Assembly (NCBI GenBank): GCA_024305405.1
Contig: JAKNDB010000087.1
Span: forward strand, 6,202,501-6,266,500
Length of the DNA: 64,000 bases
From: Dirofilaria immitis
Lineage: Eukaryota; Nematoda; Chromadorea; Rhabditida; Onchocercidae
Direction of reading: 5' to 3'
A model generated the notes under the pieces. That model ran no database searches. It had not been told where the DNA came from and worked only from the letters and a program-made list of their open reading frames with translations. The translations under genes were made by a program, and so were the position numbers. Below, one piece after another: positions 36,901 through 48,377 of this stretch. Numbering within the stretch: the first letter of the stretch is position 1; each line of letters starts with the position of its first letter.

Positions 36901-39329
36901 TACAAATTACTGTAGCGTTTTTTATAAGTTTTTCTTTTATTCTTGAAAAATCAAAGTACGTTAACTCAAGGTACAAAAAAAATGAATGCGGAGTCTAATT
37001 GAAATACTATTTTTTAAAGGTTCCTTTTACTTAACATGGATTTAAAGAATCTGATTGTTTAAAATCTCTTTGTAGTAAAATGAAATATTTTTAGCATAAT
37101 TGTTTATTGGCTGTGAACTACAAAACAAATTGTTTACCAGTACTCTGCTCCATTTGTTTGATCAAGACTTCACCAATAACATTTGCGCCCCGATGATAAC
37201 CATTGGATGTAATCATAACAGGATCGTTAAGAATGATGCGTAGAGTTCGTCGAGCTGCGGCACGAACCAAAGACTTGTCATGTATAGCAAATATTTCAAT
37301 TTTCAGTAATGATACTCTAAATTAAATTACAAACTTGACAATTTTAAATAGAATAAGAACTCATCAGTTTCCTTTTTGAAGAATACAAAGTCGGTGTTAT
37401 ACTTGATCTGAATATTTCTATCAAATGGAACTGATATATAAAATGAAGTAACATCTCAATATTTTTGCCACCATATGAAGTTTTCGAACTGTGTTTTGTG
37501 GAGATTAGTGTATGAATAAAAACGGAATTTAAAAAGAAGAAAAATAAAACCTTAAAAGAATAACTGATCTAGAAGTTACCTGGAACTGCTGCTTTGCCAA
37601 ATGCTAGCAGGTTGTTGATGTAAAATCGTTCCAAAAGTAGCAATAAGTTTTGCCAAAGCAATATCTAACTGAGTCTTATCAAGCTTAGTTTCCAGAATCT
37701 GCATATTAATATTCTTGTAAGTATTACGCATTTCGCCACTTTTTTGAAACAGTAACATCGCAGAGTAAAAATGAATATATGGTATACTAATCTTGATACA
37801 GATTTATGCATACACTGTATTAATGAGACAGCGTAATAAGACTTATTACGAATGAGACAATTTTAATCTTTAAAAAGCTAAAACCACGAACGTGCTAAAG
37901 GTTATTCTTCATTCAGAGAATATGCCTTGACTATTATGGTTAATGAAATCATAAATGAAAACATATTCTACCTTCATTATTGTTCATTGATAAATTGCCA
38001 GTAAAATAAGATTCTGTGAAATAAACGAAACAAAACTTTACAATACATTGTTAGATGTCAGCAAAATGCCTTCTAGGAATTTTATCAGTATGAAATTACT
38101 TACTTGATGCGCTCTAGAAAAACATTTACGTAACACATTTTTATCGACTTTCTTAGCGACAAGACCTAACAAATATGCAGCGGCAGCTAATTTCGATTCA
38201 TCCACTGCAGGTATTGCTTCGATAATTGTTAAAAAAGCGGCAAAATACTCAGCATCACTTTCTGTTGCATTAATATCTTTAATCAATTCCGCAGCTGCTG
38301 CAAGAACGGCAAGCACTTCTTTCTGTAACAGTGATCCCGATCTGTAAGTATATCACTTAGTACCAAAGATTCAGAAATTTTCCAATGATAAATAACAAAT
38401 TATACATATGACTAAGCAAAGAATAATGGAAATTACTTTCGTCTATCCAAAAATTATGTATGGCTTGAGTGCCAAAAATTACTCACCGCAGAAAATTGAT
38501 GCCAGAGGCATACATTACGGAAAAAAAAATTTTTGACTTCCCTAAATCCTTTAGTTATGACAACTAAAGTTTTAATAAGAATGGAAAGAGATATCTAAAT
38601 CTAATATAAATTCAATTGCAGCTAATTCTTATTTAAGTGTCGGTACCTCCAGATACGATGTACAGGATCAAAGGTTGGATTTGTACAAGACGTGAACTGT
38701 GAAAGTTGTGATTTTGCTGAACTTAATTCCGAAAAGTTACTTTTCATACTTTTAATTTCCTCGGCGTCATCAATTTGCATTTTATGCTGAAATTAAATTA
38801 CCAATTTGCTTCATATATCGTGAAATTTATGCATATCCCAAGAAAATGGTAAATCCATTAGCCAAACTATTTGGTAAGTTCTTTTTGAAAAGAGTTTAGT
38901 CTACTTTTTTCAATCTATTTTATCCAGATTTACAAAACCTTAGAAATTTTAAAACTAGTTTAAAGTGATAATCCACTATATCAATAATTACCAAGGGTAT
39001 CTGCCCCAGCATCTCATCTTCATCGTTGAATTTGTTGTTATAACCTTCCTCTATTGGTATAAATGGCATTTTCTGGATGGTACGAGCTGCTTTTGCAGCT
39101 TCACGATGTCGAGTAATCGATGGATTGCTTTCACTACTGCAACATTTGCATTAATTTTAAGAGTAATTGAACTAAATAATTGAATACTCTTAAAAAAATA
39201 TATGTATATATAGCACTGCGAAAGATGCTATTGACATATCGCAAACAATGTTTAATTGCAAGTAAACCTCTTCCCTTTCGCAATGCGACGGATAGCATTT
39301 CGACCTTTGAAACGATGTCGGTATTTCAT
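30997..39329 (-). CDS. RRP12: RRP12-like ribosome-biogenesis HEAT-repeat protein
   Basis: Exons (minus): 39329-39268, 39136-38992, 38786-38647, 38341-38104, 37698-37580, 37316-37138, 36883-36561, 36465-36343, 35907-35647, 35431-35185, 35011-34823, 34615-34377, 34237-34016, 33942-33717, 33436-33335, 33200-33008, 32781-32604, 32429-32285, 32112-31950, 31803-31584, 31420-31233, 31074-30997. The basic start KYRHRFKGRNAIRRIAKGK and SESNPSITRHREAAKAAR match the RRP12 N-terminus, SCTNPTFDPVHRIW and SDAEYFAAFL the next part. Long helical repeats follow (FERSWLIPILRINI, VLETIRIYVDLTPNNVI). The C-terminus has LTKDGRLIIE, KPGGKGIHRN, YIYIPINKRKRGK and a basic end. RRP12 acts in the nucleolus and in export of pre-ribosomal subunits. 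Runs at 31281-31285, 32043-32047, 32617-32622 and 33823-33827 appear one base short; the donor after 32604 would be GC; the 35431-35185/35011 join is not in phase. Confidence 0.9.
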
Positions 39330-39350
39330 CGTAACACACCTGTAAATAAC
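39330..39350 (-). promoter_or_regulatory. probable spliced-leader acceptor of RRP12
   Basis: TTATTTACAG on the minus strand ends 10 nt before the RRP12 ATG. The short leader and lack of an upstream exon fit trans-splicing. Use of the site is inferred. Confidence 0.5.
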
Positions 39351-40490
39351 AGCATCAAGTAAATTTATCATCAATAACCCAGCAATACGAGAAACCAATC
39401 ACAGATTCAAGGAGACCCATGCCATGAAACACTCGCCCCAAAACCATAATGGAGACAAGAATAATACATAATGACCAACTAACTTTCAACGGACTACCCA
39501 TCAAGCATTAAATTTAAATCTGTCTACGTTTCCGTCCAGTTAATTGCAGAATTATCCACCCTGGTTGTTGGAGATTCAGTGCTGCTGAGGACGACTTTTG
39601 GTTCGGTGGCGTACGAGGTGGATGGAATCGGTAAAGTGCCGTTATTTCGTATGATAACGCGCTAAATAGGCAATAGGCGAGGTTTCGTGCATGCATGCAA
39701 GCATCCAATAGTTCGATGCAAATGTGCATGTATAATTAATTTGACAAGATTAATTAGCAAATATTACTCATATAATATTTTCAAGTGGAAATTATGAGAT
39801 CTGTATTTGTCTAATGGCTGACTATTTCTTGTAGATGGACGATAGTCCTAACGACTTAACTCTGCTAAGAATTTTCGCGATATTAGTACCTCTTGGATGC
39901 TTGTATTGCTTGCACTTCCTCTGTAAATTAGTGTCACAGTAATTTCTCTGAATACAGCGTATCATATCCATATTTGTTATGACTAAAGGCGGTAATTTTA
40001 ACACTGTACTTGAAACATTGTTTTTATCTGTCTTGTCATATGTCAAGATATCAGAGTATTTTTGTTAGTTATTTAACTCTTGTTTTCGTAAGAAATGAAA
40101 TTGAAGAATTAGGTTTTGAAATTTGAGGTTGAGAACAGAAAGAGATAGCTAGAAGAGAGGAGCATTACGAAGACTACGATAATGAGAAGACAAAGTTCAT
40201 CCATCGTTCCAGTGGAGTGTTTTTTTTACATGATAAAAGATTTAATCTACGCTGAAGTTTATATATGTAAGTTTTCTTGGGACCGCAGAAAGCTGGTCTT
40301 CTGGAAAACCTTGTATAATGACCTCAGTCCACTAAAGGGCTGGTATGGTTGTAATTTGCAATGGGTTTTATTAATATTTTATTTTATGTTTTCATTAACC
40401 GATTTTTGCAATTTTCAAGAACTTTCACCTTAATTTTCGATATAGTTCAATTTTATGATGGAATAATCCATCTATCTAGTTTAATTTCAG
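39351..40490. other. intergenic region and uncertain 5' end of the NADAR gene
   Basis: Between two divergent genes. Around 40140-40266 a plus-strand stretch reads EEHYEDYDNEKTKFIHRSSG in one frame, runs into eight T residues at 40220-40227, and ends in a good donor (TATAT|GTAAGT). It is a plausible first coding exon of the RGG-NADAR gene, but the frame does not reach the next exon cleanly. The remainder shows no coding signal. Confidence 0.4.
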
Positions 40491-43400
40491 GGTGAATTCA
40501 TACAACCTGTTGCATCATCCTATCACTGTGAGTTTGGTTCATATCACTCGTTTTGATATTCAAGTATTTTTTTCTCATTAAACCATCACATTTTGGATAA
40601 GGTGAACATAAAAATGATGCACTTTGCAGAAAAATAATTAAGTCTTCCAGAGAGTCTGGTAATAAATGTTTTTAACCCAAACTTTTCAAAATGATTCGTT
40701 ATTTCCTCGGGTAATGAACGAGATGGGTATATATGTTTCGAATAATCAATTTGTTCTGCACCAATGTATATTTGTTAATTTTAATATTAATTTATCATTG
40801 CTTTTTTGTTTCAAAATTTCCTTAATTTTGAATCATTTCCTGTGGATGTTTTCATAATTTATATGAATAAAAAAATTTCATACAATTTTTGATTAATTTA
40901 GCTTGGCCACGTTACGAAAGTCGTGGTGGTGGTCGCTTGTTGAGAAGTTTGCCTGGACCAATGGGTTTTCGAGGAGGCCGTTTCGGTTATGGGCCAATGC
41001 GGATACCTCGTGGAACACCGCGGTTCATGTACGGACGTATTATGAAACGAGGATTTGTACAAAGGAGACCATTTGAAGTTAGATCTTGTCAATAATTTTC
41101 TTTGGAAAATTGATCAGTTTAATTTTAACTAAGGTGCACATAATATATTTCAAATAATTATCATTAGTTTTTAAACCTTTAATTTTGTGGAGAGTCTTGC
41201 AGAACGGATAATATATCTGGTCACGATTCTAATTCTTTTCCTTCTAGTTCAAGAAATTACCTGAAGCAGCCAAATATAAAGAGTATACGGTTGCTCCTGA
41301 CAACATAATATGCTTCTCGGGCTTTCAGAATGTTTTCACAGCCCAACACGATGTTCGTTTTCATGATTTTTGTTCAGTTTAAAAAATTTTATGCAGTCTC
41401 ATTGCCGTAGTTGCAGTTTCATTAATTTTTCCGGGAATGAAAAGTTCTGGATCTCCTTTGAGATAAACTTAAATTTTTGCAAAGTTTATAGTTTCTGCTC
41501 GAAATTGATGGTCGGGTATATGACAATGTGAACCATTTTTATCAGCTTGCCAAAACCGAAGCGCTTTGCGGCGTTACATCATTGCTGATGACGGAGTGTG
41601 TTGAGGCCGATGGTTTATCGAAATCGGCTCCTAAAGATTACAATACACTTGCCCGAAATATCTTGAAAATCAATAAAGTAGGTTATGAAATCATAGGAAG
41701 AAAGAAATGATTTTTACCGTATCTTCGGTTTTTTGCTATGCATGATATTAAAAAGAGTTTCTTTTGCTGAATATGATGTTAAAAAAGATTATTGGCAAAA
41801 ATACTGGCGGAATTAAAAAAAATGTTGTGATGAAAGTAAAACGAAGCTTTTAATATATCAAAAGTTAAATTATTATAGGTGAGTAGAAGCGCAGCGGAAG
41901 AATGGCGAAAAGGTCCTGGCCTTGAAGCAATGCAGGTATGTGATGGGAATTATCAAATGATTTATTGGATATTCATTTTTAGTAAGAGTCTTTGGATTTG
42001 TTTATTTTTTATTTTCTTTTCGATTCAGCAGCTCCTTTACATATTTTTATAATTTTGCACATGGAATGCAAAAAAGTAGAATTAAGATTTTATTTGCTTA
42101 GTAAGATAACTTTCTGCCGAATTCAGCTGTAATTTACTGGATGTCAGAACTGAACAATTTGAATAGCTATGGTGATTAAATGGATTTTTACACGCATTTG
42201 ATGTAGAATGACTGATAAATAAAAAGACATGTTGTGCTTACCCGAATTATTTTTGCACCATAGTGTTCCTTTGAATTGATTTGTTTGTTCTTTTGTTATT
42301 CCTAATTTTTTTGGTAAGCAGTAACGATTGCGTGAGGGATTAGTTTTCAGTTTTTTTTTTTTTTTCAAAATATCATTAGTCTGTAGAAGTTTTATTTAGC
42401 GTGCACTGTTAGCAAAAGTTGAACAGTGTGAAGAACTTCGAAAAGAGTTAACAGATTCTGGCGACAAGTTGCTTGTGCATTGTTTCGGTGGTGATGATTT
42501 TTATGCAAGCGCTTGTAACCATAACTATATACAGGACTGGGCGAAAAGTATGCAGAACAACAAAGTCATGATTAAAGTAACTATTATTTAGTTACTGCAA
42601 TAGTCTACAATATATAAATTTAATATAAAATTTTTTCAATAATTGAACTAGTCACCTGCGCCTTTTGATTCAAATAACTTGTAAATCTACTGGCAATCCG
42701 TCTTTGAAAATACTTTTTAGGTTTTTTTGAGAAAACAGTTTTTTTTGAATTTCTTGCAGATTCCAATGGAATTCCTGTTGACCAATGAAACAGTTCTCTC
42801 AATCCCCAAGTTTGGTCTTGGTCGAAATGTTCTGGGCGTAATTTATATGCAATTAAGAGAAATGGTATTTCTTTATAATTTCATATGCTTTTCTTCATAG
42901 TCTGAAAAAATGTTTTGCATAAAATTTCATTTACTTTTGCAATAATATTTTCCAGTTACGTGATGGTGTTTTACCATACAAAGGAAAAACGAACAAGGTA
43001 TATTTTTTTATACTTGTAACATATGCAACTAGTAGAGAAATGTATAACAAGACTGATTCACTAAGCCGGTCATATCTTTAATAACTTTCCAAATGATACA
43101 TGATGTTTTTGAACATAGCATTGCGGAAGTCGAATGAATTTAACTGTTAATTTTCGTATAGGAAATTGAAGTTTTTTAATCCTTAACAATTGTAGGTATC
43201 AAATGAAAGTCAAAGCATGGAAGTTCAGTCTGAAGAACTTGCAGGACCAAGTATTGTCCCGAGTGTACCAGCACCACTTAAAGTATGCACTTTTCCCCTT
43301 AGTTTTTGTTCTCGTTTGTAATCTCCGATAAACATTCCAAAGTGTGACTGTTGAATAATTTTGTCGTCTTATTGCTCTTTTCTTTAACTTTGACCAGTAG

Positions 43401-44182
43401 CAATAATAAAAATTAATAAAGGAAGCGAAATAAATTAAAGCTAGAGTTAAATGCAGTCAAATGTATTGAGATTAAATATTCAGAAATGAAGATTATTAAC
43501 TTTGTCAGTTCTGAATGGATAAATTATTTCGAAGCGAAAGAAATTTGTCAAGATGTTTCCTTTGTAATTCTAAAAGTAAATTGCAGTTGCTTTTAATACG
43601 CCGAAAGGCACTATTTTTCTTCGATTTTTAAATATTAAAATACTTGCTTCGAAGAATATCCGTCATTGATTAGTTTTTTTTTAAAGTTTTGAACATGACA
43701 CATAGTTTTAGAGCGATACGCGTGAGAATTGTTCAAATGACGGTTTTATCATTGGCGGCGGATCAATACAGGTTGGTTTTTGTTTTTTACAATATATATA
43801 AATTTTCATATTTCAAAAGAAAATAGTTTTTGTGATATGAACAGATGACTTAGCTGGGAACAGAATGATTCGTAGGCAAATCTAAGTTGAGGATTTGACA
43901 CATTTGTCCAGGCTTTTTAGTCCAAGTTGATAAAAATTGCGATTTGTCAAAAATTTAGCTTACGATTTCCAGTTTTGCTTCTGCAATCTTCTCTATTTTA
44001 AGAAGTTAATTATTCAAACTTGGAAGATATTTAAGATTCATTTGTTTGAAATTCGTTTTTTATCCTTCAAATTTAAAGCGGTTTTCCAGAGTTCAATGAA
44101 ATCCCGTTCTGCAACCAATATCACTTCTCGCAATGTTCTTTCGGTACCTCTGGAATATCTTGCCAGTTTCAGCAGCAAGTGA
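40491..44182 (+). CDS. RGG-rich protein with NADAR-like (YbiA-fold) domain
   Basis: Exons in phase: 40491-40527, 40902-41077, 41248-41376, 41492-41677, 41879-41935, 42400-42576, 42760-42864, 42956-42997, 43196-43282, 43712-43771, 44090-44182. The first exons give a glycine- and arginine-rich segment (SRGGGRLLRSLPGPMGFRGG, RFGYGPMRIPRGTPRF) like those that bind RNA or are methylated. The core then reads ICFSGFQNVF, FLLEIDGRVYDNVNHFYQLA, SAAEEWRKGPGLEAMQRALL, SGDKLLVHCFGGDDFYAS and FGLGRNVLGVIYMQLREM. The pattern (idG..y..v.HfYq..K, then G.N.LG..ym.lR) matches the NADAR fold, whose bacterial members act on ADP-ribose-linked or riboflavin-pathway N-glycosides. Its usual DxxWG stretch is not clear here. 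A Ser-rich tail ends in LASFSSK. The 5' end is unresolved. No frame correction is needed. Function is inferred from fold resemblance only. Confidence 0.65.
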
Positions 44183-46920
44183 TAGTTTATACTACTGAGA
44201 ATGGGGCATTTTGAACCTTCACTTTTTCCAAAATGATTCCAGACTTAAAATCATAATTTCCATTCTAATCTTAAAGAAAATAAATTCACCGGAACTGAAA
44301 CGTGATTAACTATTTTTCTTAAATTGCCGAATGGTTTTTTCGTAATTAAAAAATGAGTTTGAGCTATTTGCATTATAATGTTTCCTACTTTTCTTCGACA
44401 AACTTTACAGCTTCATTATAAAATACGTTGGAAAAACTTTTAAAAACATTATAACTAACTTTCTTTGGTATGGATTAATTCATTTTAAACATGTTTGAAT
44501 TTTAATGAGCTCTGTAACATCATCTTGTGAAAGAGAGATATTTCTCTCGGATTTGAAAAAAGTGTGAAAAAATATAATATATATTGCTTTTGCTGTTATG
44601 TATATGTGGGGAAGGGTTAAAAAATCCTATTCAACATGGATTTTTCTAGAGACTTTTTATTTCATTTTTCAAGTTGAATGTTGTTTCCGGCTTTTTTCAC
44701 CAGGAAAATATTGTTGAATTCTGTTTATGCTATTATTGTTTATGTTCTCGTTCTTCTTGAACTTCTATTTGATAATCACGTTTTTACATTTCTTTACAAT
44801 TAGTTACAATAATTTCCATCATTTTGCCGCAAATTTGATTCTTAAAAAAATTTCGATCAATAAATTGAATCAGAGAAATCGAATTTGGTTGTCTTATTAT
44901 TTAAATTGCAATTTATATTTAGTAATATCTAGATAAATCCAATTTGCAGGACATCTTCTAGAAAGCTAAGAAGATTCTGCAGGCATCCATGACAGCATTT
45001 ATTTGTTTTATCCCGTATATTGCATTTTCTCTTCATTCGTTGTACTTCGCAGAAAAATCCCATCCTTCTTTTATATTAATAGAGAAAGATTAATGTTATA
45101 AAATTTTAAGCGTTAAAAATTAATGTCGAAAGAAAGTTTATTGTTAAAAGCTATAGAAGTTATAACTTGGTAAATAGATGAACTCGACTCTCCTCACAGT
45201 TTAGAATTATATTTATTTTTGTGTTAAGTTGACAGATACATTTAGAGATGAGGAGGGTGAAAGAAAGCTTAGGGACTCTTTTGGCAAATTTAATGATTTG
45301 TTTTTAGTGTTGTTCACCTGGAACACATATCTGTCATTAAAAATTATGAAATGCGAAACTGCTAGTTTCCTGTTGTTATTTTTTAAAATTCACTGGCCAA
45401 GGAATCGAAACAGTATTTGATTCTTGATTCTTCTACAAGAGCGCTTTTGAACTTATTTTTATTCAGCATGGAATGATCAGTCATTCAGTCTTCAAATATG
45501 ATTGAAAAAGTATGTTTTAAACAAATAATCAAAACTGAAAAATTGTGATGTTGAGGTGTTAGCAACTGTGTACTGGTGTGGATTTTTTTGCTTTAAAATG
45601 TATATCAGAAAACTAGGGGTAGCGTTTTTTGTCAAGTAGATCACTCGAACCAGGTATGGTAAAGCAATTACTTTTTTTTTTGAATTTAAAACAATAAGTT
45701 AGCTTGAAATTTTATTTTCGTTTCAGTTTGAATTCATTTTTGATTCGGATTGTACAGGGAAATACTTCGCAGATAATTATATTCATGGGAAGCAATGTTC
45801 TCAAGTTTTTTTCTGGTATTGAATTGAGTGAAAACTCCTTTTTTTATTAGATTCCTGATGAAGCAATAATTAAACCCATGCTATCACTGAAATTATATAT
45901 CATTTTAGGTCCAAAACTAATAACCATGGTTTTTTGGTATCTAACCATGGAAAAATGAATTAATGAATCTGCTCAGTGATCGATAGGCTTCTTTTCAAAC
46001 ATTTGCACCATTTTGGTCCTTAGCTTTGTTGCTAAGCTCAACAAATCTGAACGAAGAAATGATGTGTGAATTTTCATTTGCATACTGTTGCTCATTATCA
46101 CTATTGTTATTGTTGCAATCATTCATATGTTTGGTGCTCCTAAAAATTCTATAGTTTTCAATTTTTGATATTTTTAAAATGTTGATAAAATCTTGCTTTT
46201 CTTTGAGAGGATATAATTTCGTTTGAAATTAATTGCAATGGAGAGAGTAATTGTGAATTTAGGATTTCATTCATTTTGAGCATGGGGGTGATAGAAGAAT
46301 TTGAGAATGGGGATGATAGAGGATTTTTAGATGGACCAATTTTTAATTTTACGCTGCTTAATGATCAGTACAGGTTCCTCAACAAAGCAATTACTTATAT
46401 GTTAGGATCTTTTGCAATGATAAACACCTATTTCGATTTTTAGATAATTTCTGACATTTTTTGAAGTTATTTTAATTTTTTTGTAATAACGGTTCTGTGA
46501 GGTCATCTCTACAAAGAGTTCGAACTTGTCAGAAACGATGCCAACTATGAATAAAATTTAAAAGCACAACCCGGGTTCCAAATTTATTGGGATGGTTCTT
46601 CATATTTTATTTGGAACCAAGAAGCTGCATAGAGTTATTGGCAGTGAGTGCTGTTAAGTTCTCCTGAAGTAAACTAATCGTATGACATGATGGTGCTTCG
46701 GATATGCCGAACTTTAAAGTAGCTGGGAGGTCTCGTGTTTTTCTTCTGGAATTTTCTGTTTTCGAGACAAAATTTCATTCAGATTTTGCCTAAAAGACAT
46801 TTCTAGTCTTTTCAATAAGCTGAACAATGATCAGTGACTTTATTCATAGAGTATTAAAGTTTTATAGTAATAAAAAAAAGAAATGTTTCCAAATTATTAT
46901 TAGATCTAATACACAGTTTC

Positions 46921-46923
<3 letters not shown>

Positions 46924-46961
<38 letters not shown>
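46924..46961. repeat. (TA)n microsatellite
   Basis: An uninterrupted run of about 19 alternating AT dinucleotides. The exact length may be under-called, since other simple runs in this window appear short. It lies in the gene-free block and is probably polymorphic. Confidence 0.9.
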
Positions 46962-46963
<2 letters not shown>

Positions 46964-47660
46964 AATATGATATCTGATTCACCGATTTGTTTTGTTTTGT
47001 TTTCTTTGTTTCGACAATTTCAATACGGTAAATAGATGAAGCATATTTGATACTGACACATTATTTCTTTCCATCTAACGTCCTGGATTTTTAGTTGGAA
47101 GAGATATTGTTCTTATTATCGGGTGCTTACTTTATATTTTTTCGTAATATGTTAAAATTACTGATGAAGAAACATCGACAATGTTCAAAATCTTTTAGCT
47201 CCACAAATTAAATGATTCGTCTTATAAATTAATAATTATTGTCTTGACTGGAATTATCTCTCCGCGATTAAACTAATTTAGATTCCATTATTAAACAGTC
47301 GAAATATTCTTACATGATGCAAAAAGACTCGCTATCACTAAATATTTACATGATTTTCTTGATTTTTCGGAAATGTTTTAGAGCATTAAATGATTTGCAG
47401 AGCATGTTCTGTTATTACTTGATTAGTATCACAAATGCAATAGTGCTTGATATTGATTTATATGGAAGAGAAAGTAACAATAATTCATTTAATTGACAAG
47501 TGGTTACTTCTTCTATCTACATTAGTCTTGGAAAGAATAGTTTTATATTAGTATTATTTATTCCTTTGCTAAAAGTTCGTAGTAATTAACATGAAATTTG
47601 AAATATAAGCTGGAAAAATTGATCCTCTCGACTTACATCGCATCATATTTAACAATTTTA

Positions 47661-47825
47661 CGTTTGTGGTAAATCTTTTTCTCTCGGCATTACTTCAGCC
47701 CGCGCTTCCTGCCAAATATCTCGAAGCAATCCCCAAAAGTGTTACTCCTACTAATCTTTTGCTTTACGATTCAGTCCCAAATTGGCATGACACCAAGATG
47801 TAGCATGCGCTTGTTCAATACTATG
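47661..47825 (-). pseudogene. decayed coding-like remnant, family unknown
   Basis: One minus-strand frame reads SIEQAHATSWCHANLGLN, then a cluster of three stops, then FWGLLRDIWQEARAEVMPRE. Both halves have a more protein-like composition than the surrounding chance frames. No homologue was recognised, so this is only a suspicion of an old gene or mobile-element fragment. Confidence 0.2.
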
Positions 47826-48377
47826 AAATTGCATTATTTACCCATTCCATTAATTGTATCCGGTGTTTGCGGCTATTATGCAACGTAATTTTTCTCAACA
47901 TTTTATAATTCAATAGCTTTATAGGAATGAAGTTGTTTTGGATCAAGTTTTTTGAAGATAAGTTCTTGATCTCCCACTCGTTTTTTTATGAATATAGTTT
48001 AATTTTATAGTTTTAATCTACTTTTAAAACTCTAAATTTATTGTATACGATAATAAGTTTGCAAATATAGAAGGTAAAATTACAAAATTCAGATTAGCTT
48101 AATCAAGCTGATAAATAATAGTCATCAGGAAACAGAAATAGCAAATAAAGTGAAAACAATATTGCTATTTATGATGACAAATTGTGTTTAAATTTATTGA
48201 ATGACATCGGTGCCATAAAATAACCAATAAGAATCGTCCGTTCTAGCAGTTTGTTTCATTTCGCGATTCCATGAAATTTCTTTCTATTGCTGAACAAAGT
48301 GCAAACAGATCACAATAAAAATATATTTCCAATAATTTAATACATTTTTTAGTGTTACTTAAAATTGCTGATAATGG

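Larger units (their letters stand above)
44183..48377. other. gene-free block between convergent genes
   Basis: About 4.2 kb with no exon-like frame on either strand. T-rich tracts are frequent. It contains a (TA)n microsatellite near 46.94 kb and a weak decayed minus-strand frame near 47.7 kb. I see nothing else. Confidence 0.6.

Noticed and set aside
41878..44182. Frame breaks in the NADAR-like gene
   Set aside because: All eleven exons were checked and lengths and phases agree without correction; only the 5' exon is unclear.
46924..46961. TA run as a promoter or replication element
   Set aside because: It is an ordinary dinucleotide microsatellite far from any start codon.
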